From Ilumatobacteraceae bacterium (GTDB lineage Bacteria > Actinomycetota > Acidimicrobiia > Acidimicrobiales > Ilumatobacteraceae), in assembly GCA_023257035.1 (NCBI GenBank), contig JALRDI010000144.1, forward strand, positions 1 to 5,398: a stretch of 5,398 nt of DNA, read 5' to 3'. Under the pieces are notes generated by a model that ran no database searches, was not told the DNA's origin, and worked only from the letters and a program-made list of their open reading frames with translations. The translations under genes and the position numbers were made by a program. Below are positions 1 to 4,778 of the stretch, piece by piece. Within the stretch, counting starts at the first letter, position 1. Each line of letters opens with the position of its first letter.

Positions 1-1109
1 AATGCTCCGCCACGGTTGTCAGGAACCGCGATCGCAGCAAGGTTCTGCAAGATGACGACAATGAAGCCGACAAGCGAACCGACAATCGTCCACGCAACTG
101 CGAACAACACCGCGCCGGTGATGAATCCGAGTGGCATTGCGAAAGCCAGCGACGTGAGGCAGGCGAAAAACGCTGCTCGACGAGGCCCCCAACCGTCAAG
201 TAACTGACCCCAGATTGGGCCGGTGATTGCGCCACCAATTCCGCCAAACAGCAGGATGAACCCTGTTGCTGTTGACGAAATGAAGAGTTCATCTCGAAGG
301 TAGAGGCCGACAATCATTGGCAGTCCGGCCGGGCCAGCAGCCGCAGTGAGAGCAGCAACCCAGAGCAAAATCATTCGGGGTTTGAGAAGTGGTTTTATCG
401 GCGGAGCCGAAGCTGCTGGGCGAGGTTCACCTTCTGGCGGCTGAGTGGCGAGAACAAGGCCGACTACCGCAATGACAGCGAAGGCAATGCGCCAGTTGAA
501 CGCGGCAGCAACTCCGCCAGCAAAGGGTGCAGCTGCTCCCCCAATTGCTTGGAAACTTGTGTACACACCGACTGCTCGACCAAGCCGAGAGGGCGCAATG
601 ACTTCACTCAGACCTGCAATGAGCAGCGGCGTAATGAATGCATTCGCAGCACCTTGTAAGAGACGACCAATCACGAAAACCGTGAGCGTTGGCGCAACCA
701 CGCACAGCACCGACGACAGCGCATACATGATGAATGTCGCTCGAATGACACGACGACGCCCGAAACGCTCGCCGATCGTTCCCGATACGGTGAGTAGCAG
801 CGCGAACGGAATCATGTAACCGCTGAACGCCCAGTTCACCGCCTGGGTTGATGCGTTAAAGCTTTCGCGCAGTTCGGGGTAGATCGAGATGACCATCATC
901 GTTCCGAACGGCCCGAGGAAACCTCCGAGATACAGCGGCAAGGTGGCCAGCGTGAGTACCCGGTTTGCAGCACCTGACTCGGTCGTCGGTGAGGAGGATG
1001 TGTTCTCGCTCAGAACCTGATCGTGGCAGATACCGGCCGATTTCTTGGTGTCGAACGAACTGGCACTGCGATCGACTGTGACAGCGCACACGAGATCGGT
1101 CAGACTCAT
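1..1109 (-). CDS. MFS transporter, DHA-type drug/metabolite:H+ antiporter (3' end cut by window edge)
   Basis: Reading the minus strand from ATG at 1109 gives 369 codons with no stop before the left edge. It is an integral membrane protein of the major facilitator superfamily, predicted to export small molecules in exchange for protons. Motif A is clear in the loop after TM2 (GTIGERFGRRR, residues ~110-120), and its repeat lies after TM8 (GQLLDGWGPRR, ~301-311). TM5 carries an antiporter motif C-like stretch (GGAAAPFAGG, ~190-199). About ten hydrophobic segments are visible, so roughly two helices of a 12-TM protein are missing. The start is uncertain: in-frame ATGs occur at 1136, 1115 and 1109 and a GTG at 1091, none with a convincing Shine-Dalgarno. 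The first ~45 residues are hydrophilic and unlike the family, so the true start may lie further in (for example CTG at 1013, giving LSENTSSS). It diverges from the F420 oxidoreductase with almost no spacer. The substrate cannot be told. Confidence 0.85.
   Translation of the reverse strand, partial: MSLTDLVCAVTVDRSASSFDTKKSAGICHDQVLSENTSSSPTTESGAANRVLTLATLPLYLGGFLGPFGTMMVISIYPELRESFNASTQAVNWAFSGYMIPFALLLTVSGTIGERFGRRRVIRATFIMYALSSVLCVVAPTLTVFVIGRLLQGAANAFITPLLIAGLSEVIAPSRLGRAVGVYTSFQAIGGAAAPFAGGVAAAFNWRIAFAVIAVVGLVLATQPPEGEPRPAASAPPIKPLLKPRMILLWVAALTAAAGPAGLPMIVGLYLRDELFISSTATGFILLFGGIGGAITGPIWGQLLDGWGPRRAAFFACLTSLAFAMPLGFITGAVLFAVAWTIVGSLVGFIVVILQNLAAIAVPDNRGGA
1101..1106 (+). promoter_or_regulatory. 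Possible -10 box for a leaderless oxidoreductase transcript
   Basis: CAGACT lies 7 nt upstream of ATG 1114. It matches the actinobacterial TANNNT -10 pattern except at the first base. No Shine-Dalgarno precedes ATG 1114, so transcription could begin at or near the start codon. The same hexamer at the same distance precedes the ATPase gene on the other strand. It lies inside the possible 5' end of the divergent MFS gene. Weak on its own. Confidence 0.3.
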
Positions 1110-1113
1110 GTGC

Positions 1114-2010
1114 ATGGCACGACCACAAGAAGACATGGGACGAGTTGGACTTTGGTACGGAGGTATCGATGCTCTGCCATCACCTCAGGCTCGAGAAGCA
1201 ATTCAAGAAGCAGAAGCCCTCGGATATGGGGCACTGTGGCTCGCCGAAGCAGTCGGGCGCGACCCGTTCGCACATGCCGGAATTCTGCTGAGCGCCACCG
1301 AACGAATTGTGGTCGCAACCGGAATTGCGAACGTCTACGCCCGTGACGCAATGACAATGGTCGCTGGGCAACGCACGCTCGCTGAAGCATTCCCTGGCCG
1401 GTTCATGCTGGGTCTCGGTGTAAGCCACGCTCACCTCGTGGCCGGAGTGCGCAAACACGACTACTCAAAGCCGTATTCGTACATGGTCGACTATCTCGAG
1501 CGGATGGCGAATGCCCGCTTCATGGCAGCGCAACCGTCTGTCGAGCCTGGAGTTCTGCTCGCTGCTCTCGGCCCGAAAATGTTGGAACTTTCCGCAACGA
1601 AAGCCAATGGAGCCCACCCATATTTCACGACTCCAGAACACACTGCGATCTCACGCGAGACGATGGGTAACGACGCACTGCTCGCTCCTGAGCAGATGGT
1701 GGTGCTCTCCACCGACGCTGAGGAAGCTCGAGCAATTGCCCGCGCCGGAATGAAGATCTATCTCGGTCTGCCGAACTACTACAACAACCTCGCTCGCCTC
1801 GGCTTTGATGAAAGCGACTGGTCAGATGGGGGTAGCGATCGACTTGTCGATGCAATTGTTGCGTGGGGCACCGAGGAGCAGATTGCGGCTCGTGTTGCCG
1901 AGCATCATGCAGCTGGCGCTGACCATGTGTGTGTGCAGGTACTCACTGCGAATGCGGCGAGTGCCCCTACTGATGAATGGCGCCGACTGGCGCCTGCACT
2001 TCTCGGCTGA
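1114..2010 (+). CDS. LLM-class F420-dependent oxidoreductase (MSMEG_4141-like family)
   Basis: A complete gene of 298 codons from ATG 1114, or 291 from ATG 1135. The product is a cytoplasmic TIM-barrel enzyme of the luciferase-like monooxygenase superfamily. Members of this branch use reduced cofactor F420 for hydride transfer; the substrate is unknown. Numbered from M at 1135, the first beta strand is GRVGLWYGG (2-10), followed by GYGALWLAEA (30-39), ERIVVATGIANVYARD (56-71), PGRFMLGLGVSH (87-98), ALGPKMLEL (144-152) and NGAHPYF (158-164). The C-terminal end has GGSDRLVDAIVAWG and AGADHVCVQVL. I recognise this pattern as the TIGR03620-type 'probable F420-dependent oxidoreductase' family, from memory only. 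Length is normal. I favour ATG 1114 because a -10-like CAGACT ends 7 nt before it; ATG 1135 places the family's first strand right at the N-terminus and is equally possible. It ends 13 bp from the convergent secreted-protein gene. No frameshift is seen. Confidence 0.9.
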   Translation: MARPQEDMGRVGLWYGGIDALPSPQAREAIQEAEALGYGALWLAEAVGRDPFAHAGILLSATERIVVATGIANVYARDAMTMVAGQRTLAEAFPGRFMLGLGVSHAHLVAGVRKHDYSKPYSYMVDYLERMANARFMAAQPSVEPGVLLAALGPKMLELSATKANGAHPYFTTPEHTAISRETMGNDALLAPEQMVVLSTDAEEARAIARAGMKIYLGLPNYYNNLARLGFDESDWSDGGSDRLVDAIVAWGTEEQIAARVAEHHAAGADHVCVQVLTANAASAPTDEWRRLAPALLG

Positions 2011-2068
2011 CTCAGGCGGAAAATCAACTCGGCAGGTATCCGCTGACGTCTGCGAGAAGATGTGCTGT

Positions 2069-2383
2069 CCCGTACACGTACAAACACACCTTCCCATCCC
2101 CAGACAACGGCGTAATCACCGAATTCGCCACCGTGTCACCAAACCCAAAATTCAAACTGCTCGTCTTCGGCAACGCGCCACCACACGGAAACACCGACAC
2201 AAACCCCCCGTATTGATTCACCTCACCATCAACGGCCGTCACATTCAACGCAACACCACCAACACCCTCAAACGGCACCACACCACCAGCCACCTGCAAC
2301 TCCACCAACGACGCACCACCCCCAACAGCCAACGAACCCTGACGACCCAACCAACCACTAACACCAGAACGCGTATCCAACAC
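2069..2383 (-). other. Codon-biased cassette: 105 codons ending almost only in G or T
   Basis: By hand count, only about 8 of the 105 codons in this block end in C or A (GGT, GTG, TTG, GTT, GCG and ACG dominate). In the 66 codons before it, 37 end in C or A, as do 9 of the 14 sense codons after it. On the plus strand this appears as an A+C-rich stretch: 99 of the 120 bases at 2221-2340 are A or C. The block matches the secreted module's body and begins just after the frameshift. Recent exchange or acquisition of the module would explain this; strong selection on codon choice is the alternative. Confidence 0.6.
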
Positions 2384-2390
2384 ACGAATC

Positions 2391-2393
2391 GGG
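2391..2393 (-). other. Frameshift site (CCC run on the coding strand)
   Basis: The signal-peptide frame reads ERFGTA up to codon 2394-2392, and the module frame reads IRVLDTRSG from 2389 onward. The two differ by one base, and one extra C in this run restores a typical module entry (PIRVLDTR). No canonical slippery heptamer is visible, so a one-base deletion or a homopolymer miscall is more likely than programmed frameshifting. Confidence 0.65.
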
Positions 2394-2605
2394 CGGTGCC
2401 GAAGCGTTCAATCTCGGTGGTGATCTCGTCGCTGACCTTGACCGTGTGCTCGGCTGATGCCGGAGGAGGAACTGGGGCCGCGTCAACTGGGCCAGCGACA
2501 GGAATGACAAATCCTGCGACGAGCGCCGTGATAAAGGAAGTGAGTGACGCCCGATGCATCGTCATAGGTGATTTTTTCGGTGATGCCATTTACCGCGGCC
2601 GAGGT

Positions 2606-3820
2606 CTAGCCCATCTGGACGATGTCGGATGCGCCTTCAACAGTCCACGTCGTCGGAATGTGTACGACACCGTGGTCGCCGCTCACATATTGACGAACAT
2701 CAAACCGAATCCGGCGTTCCCACCAGTCGTATGGATGCACTTCTGAATGGTCAGTCAGCCCCAAGGTAAGTTCGTAGGTTCCTTCGAGCAGCGGCACGGA
2801 GGGAAATGAAATTTCGGCGATCGCTGAACCATTAATCATCCCTATCGAAATGCCATTTCGACGACTTGATGACTGCCAGACATGCTGACCACCAAGCTGA
2901 TCGATTCGGGCAACAAGTACGGAGTCTTGAATTGGTGCATGTGCCGTGATTTCAACACGAACATTCAGTGGTTCAAGCGTTCGTGGGTAGTCGACTACTT
3001 GACCATCTTCGTCAAGCAGGTTGACTGAGGTGATTTGAAGTTCACCGCTTCCCGATCGTGAGCCGAATTCTTCTGAGGAGCGCACGGCTTCGTGTGTATC
3101 ACCTCGATACGCACTAATGACCTCTGGCGCAGGTCCAATCATTTTGATCTCGCCGTGGTCAAGCCATGCAACTGTCTCGCAAAGGTGCTCGACCGAGTCG
3201 AGGCCGTGCGAGACAAAGACAATCGTTCGACCGTCGCGCCGAAACTGGTCGATTTTCTCAGCACTTTTTCGCTGGAAGCTTTCGTCACCTACAGATAGCA
3301 CCTCATCGATAAGTAGTACATCGGGTTCAACGTTTGCTGCAACAGCAAACCCAAGACGGACGAACATTCCACTCGAGTAATTTTTCACCGGCGAATCAAT
3401 GAACTGTTCAAGGCCGGCAAACTCGACAATGTCGTCGAAGCGAGCAGCGATCTCACTGCGCTTGAGACCCAAGATTGCTCCGTTCAGGTAGACATTTTCT
3501 CGACCTGAAAGTTCGGGATGAAAGCCTGCGCCCAATTCAAGCAGAGCAGAAACTCGTCCCTTTGTTACGACCGACCCTTTATCGGGCACCAAGATTCCAG
3601 TGACGGTCTTTAGCAGGGTTGACTTGCCTGACCCGTTGTGGCCAATGACTCCAAACGTCGTCCCGGTTGGAACCTCAAACGACACATCTTTCAGCGCCCA
3701 GAATTCGTCGTAGCGAGCGCGTCGGCCTCTCAAAATCGCCGCTTTCAGGAATTGGTTTCGCTCGTGATAAAGCCGAAAATTCTTCCAGAGCGCCTCGGTA
3801 GCGACTGCGATATCCGTCAT
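2606..3820 (-). CDS. Polysaccharide-export ABC transporter ATPase with Wzt-like C-terminal domain
   Basis: A complete gene of 404 residues. The first ~240 residues are an ABC ATPase that powers export of a lipid-linked polysaccharide or teichoic-acid-like polymer through an ABC-2 permease at the cytoplasmic membrane. Walker A is GHNGSGKST (60-68). The Q-loop region has the form LLELGAGFHPELSGRENVYLN (93-113), characteristic of the Wzt/TagH/RfbB group. The signature is YSSGM (148-152), Walker B VLLIDE (168-173), the D-loop SVGD (176-179) and the switch His H205 in VFVSH. Residues ~258-396 form a separate beta-rich domain with late aromatics (HPYDWWERRIRF, ~362-373), as in Wzt C-terminal domains that bind the glycan end. 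Length fits Wzt proteins with this extension. The start has no Shine-Dalgarno, but CAGACT lies 7 nt upstream. The secreted protein follows 16 nt after the stop. The presumed permease partner is divergent, 77 bp away. Family call is firm; the substrate is unknown. Confidence 0.95.
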   Translation of the reverse strand: MTDIAVATEALWKNFRLYHERNQFLKAAILRGRRARYDEFWALKDVSFEVPTGTTFGVIGHNGSGKSTLLKTVTGILVPDKGSVVTKGRVSALLELGAGFHPELSGRENVYLNGAILGLKRSEIAARFDDIVEFAGLEQFIDSPVKNYSSGMFVRLGFAVAANVEPDVLLIDEVLSVGDESFQRKSAEKIDQFRRDGRTIVFVSHGLDSVEHLCETVAWLDHGEIKMIGPAPEVISAYRGDTHEAVRSSEEFGSRSGSGELQITSVNLLDEDGQVVDYPRTLEPLNVRVEITAHAPIQDSVLVARIDQLGGQHVWQSSSRRNGISIGMINGSAIAEISFPSVPLLEGTYELTLGLTDHSEVHPYDWWERRIRFDVRQYVSGDHGVVHIPTTWTVEGASDIVQMG

Positions 3821-3827
3821 TAGTCAC

Positions 3828-3833
3828 AGTCTG
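3828..3833 (-). promoter_or_regulatory. Possible -10 box for a leaderless ATPase transcript
   Basis: On the minus strand CAGACT is followed by GTGACTA and then the ATG at 3820, a 7-nt gap. There is no Shine-Dalgarno. It matches TANNNT except at the first base and mirrors the oxidoreductase's arrangement. Weak alone; the parallel adds some weight. Confidence 0.35.
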
Positions 3834-3864
3834 TCGCGAATTTGTCTGATTCCGTTGGCAACTC

Positions 3865-3882
3865 ATCACAGAAATCTGTGAT
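3865..3882. promoter_or_regulatory. Perfect 18-bp palindrome, candidate operator between divergent exporter genes
   Basis: ATCACAGA-AA-TCTGTGAT is a perfect inverted repeat with 8-bp arms and a 2-bp centre. It lies in the 77-bp region between the ATPase and permease starts and directly abuts the TACGAT -10-like box on the plus strand. A dimeric regulator bound here would cover the permease promoter's spacer and could also affect the ATPase, whose start is ~45 bp away. The regulator is not in the window. The half-sites face the opposite way from a CRP site (TGTGA-N6-TCACA). Confidence 0.6.
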
Positions 3883-3888
3883 TACGAT
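3883..3888 (+). promoter_or_regulatory. Candidate -10 box (TACGAT) for the permease gene
   Basis: TACGAT fits the actinobacterial TANNNT -10 pattern and ends 9 nt before ATG 3898. A transcript would therefore be leaderless or nearly so, in keeping with the lack of any Shine-Dalgarno. No -35 with normal spacing is seen; TTGGCA at 3855-3860 is 22 bp away, which is too far. Confidence 0.5.
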
Positions 3889-3897
3889 CCTTTCTCG

Positions 3898-4710
3898 ATG
3901 CAATCAGTCCAACGAGTCCTCAACGCTCATGAATTGCTCTGGAGCCTTGCGCAACGTGAACTTCGGACGAAGTATCGTCGCAGTTTTCTTGGCTGGACAT
4001 GGTCAATGCTGAACCCTCTGGCGACGCTCGCAATCTATGGATTCGTGTTCGGGGTGCTCTTTGGAGCGTCAGCTCCGGTTGGCGAGCGCTCTGGACTCAC
4101 CGGATTTGCATGGTTCTTGCTGTGCGCAATTGTCCCTTGGAACTTCTTTGCCGTCGTCAACAACATTGGGCTTTCTGCCATCACCAATAATGCGGCTCTT
4201 GTTCGCCGTGTTGCGTTTCCTCGAGAGACACTCGTCTTCTCAAATGTCATCTTCGCCCTCGTGCAATTCGGTATCGAGTTGGTGGTTCTCTCAGTGGTTT
4301 TGTTGATTGTCGCAGGATCGCCAATATTGCCTTGGATACCCGTCGTTGCAGTTCTTGGAATTTTGCTTGCGGTGTTTGCTGCGGGAATTGCACTAGCGCT
4401 AAGCGCTCTTGCTGTGTACTTCAAAGATTTAACGTATCTTTGGGCGATCACCCTTCAGGTGTGGTTTTTCATCACTCCTGTGGTCTACCCGCCGTCGTTG
4501 GTCGAAAATCAAGTCCCAGAATGGGCGCAAAATATTCTTCGTATGAATCCGATGGTTCATTTTGTGGGAGCATTTCGCGACCTGCTCTACCACGCCCAGA
4601 TGCCAAACATTCAAAGAATCGGAGCGATTCTTCTGAGCTCATTTGTCAGTCTTGTTCTTGGATGGTCGGTGTTTAATCGACTTTCTCCTCGGCTGCCAGA
4701 AGAGGTCTGA
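3898..4710 (+). CDS. ABC-2 type polysaccharide-export permease (Wzm/TagG family)
   Basis: A complete gene of 270 residues, the usual family length. It is the membrane subunit that forms the channel for exporting a lipid-linked glycan and should dimerise and pair with the divergent ATPase. The amphipathic N-terminus RELRTKYRRSFLGWTWSMLNPL (20-41) is the conserved hallmark of the O-antigen/teichoic-acid/polyol-phosphate exporters. About six membrane segments follow: ~41-56, 67-88, 113-139, 144-173, 180-197 and 241-260. The conserved cytoplasmic motif AVYFKDL (172-178) and the NPM...FRDLLYH region (217-232) before the last helix are present. ATG 3898 is chosen because the N-terminus matches the family and TACGAT lies just upstream; there is no Shine-Dalgarno. 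It converges on the DUF2142-like gene with 68 bp between. The family call is firm, and pairing with the neighbouring ATPase is a strong inference. The exported polymer is unknown. Confidence 0.95.
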   Translation: MQSVQRVLNAHELLWSLAQRELRTKYRRSFLGWTWSMLNPLATLAIYGFVFGVLFGASAPVGERSGLTGFAWFLLCAIVPWNFFAVVNNIGLSAITNNAALVRRVAFPRETLVFSNVIFALVQFGIELVVLSVVLLIVAGSPILPWIPVVAVLGILLAVFAAGIALALSALAVYFKDLTYLWAITLQVWFFITPVVYPPSLVENQVPEWAQNILRMNPMVHFVGAFRDLLYHAQMPNIQRIGAILLSSFVSLVLGWSVFNRLSPRLPEEV

Positions 4711-4778
4711 CCGCAAACGCGCAACGTTCCAAAACCGTTGGATCTCGGCGGCTTGGGTTAAAGCCAGTTCCGGCTGAG
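4711..4778. other. Convergent intergenic spacer, no convincing terminator
   Basis: These 68 bp separate the stops of the permease (plus) and the DUF2142-like gene (minus). Only short stems are present: TCCAA/TTGGA with a 5-nt loop (4729-4743), GGCTT/AAGCC with a 6-nt loop (4750-4765), and an overlapping AGCC/GGCT. None is followed by a T-tract on either strand, so I do not call an intrinsic terminator. Confidence 0.6.

Larger units (their letters stand above)
2024..2589 (-). pseudogene. Secreted ADVSGY-module protein, interrupted by an apparent one-base frameshift
   Basis: From ATG 2589 the N-terminal reading frame gives an export signal: MHRASLTSF, then a hydrophobic core ITALVAGFVIPVAG, then a likely signal-peptidase site after VDA. 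A Pro-rich linker and a short acidic stretch follow (SDEITTEIERFGTA, residues ~53-66). The frame then turns into a nonsense Trp/Arg/Val-rich tail. The adjacent frame continues as VLDTRSG, VALNVTAV, FVSVFPCGG, SSLNFGFGDTV, GKVCLYVYG, LLADVSGYLPS and stops at 2024. This is one complete extracellular module of a type that recurs in actinobacterial secreted proteins; I know no assigned function. Two Cys (FPCGG and KVCLY) could form a disulfide. Adding one C to the CCC run at 2391-2393 would fuse the parts as FGTAPIRVLDTR, a 188-residue protein. The start is 16 nt after the ATPase stop, so co-transcription is likely. Whether the break is real or a sequencing error cannot be told here. Confidence 0.7.

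Noticed and set aside
16..819. Plus-strand open frames within the MFS region (16-207 and 445-819)
   Set aside because: They are antisense to a clear MFS coding frame with motif A and membrane helices; their Ala/Thr/Arg-rich translations are typical shadows.
2221..2345. ACC/CAC-rich stretch as a microsatellite or CRISPR-like repeat
   Set aside because: There is no fixed repeat unit or spacer pattern, and the bias is explained by G/T-ending codons of the antisense coding module.
2245..2390. The Trp/Arg/Val-rich tail after the signal peptide as a real C-terminus
   Set aside because: It is the out-of-frame translation of the module's GTG/GGT-rich codons; the adjacent frame gives the recognisable VLDTR...ADVSGY module.
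2384..2400. Programmed -1 ribosomal frameshift
   Set aside because: No XXXYYYZ slippery heptamer and no obvious downstream structure; a one-base loss in the C run is simpler.
1805..2746. Long plus-strand open frame of 313 residues
   Set aside because: It lies antisense to the secreted gene and overlaps the oxidoreductase and ATPase ends. Its Thr/His/Arg/Asn-rich composition follows from the A+C-rich strand, and it shows no domain or start signal.
3865..3882. CRP/FNR-type binding site
   Set aside because: The half-sites are TCACA then TGTGA, the reverse of the CRP arrangement TGTGA-N6-TCACA.
4035..4451. Minus-strand open frame of 138 residues inside the permease
   Set aside because: It is antisense to a full-length permease with conserved motifs, and has a Thr/Asn/Lys-rich composition and no recognisable domain.
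4711..4778. Bidirectional intrinsic terminator
   Set aside because: Only 4-5 bp stems occur and there is no T-tract on either strand.
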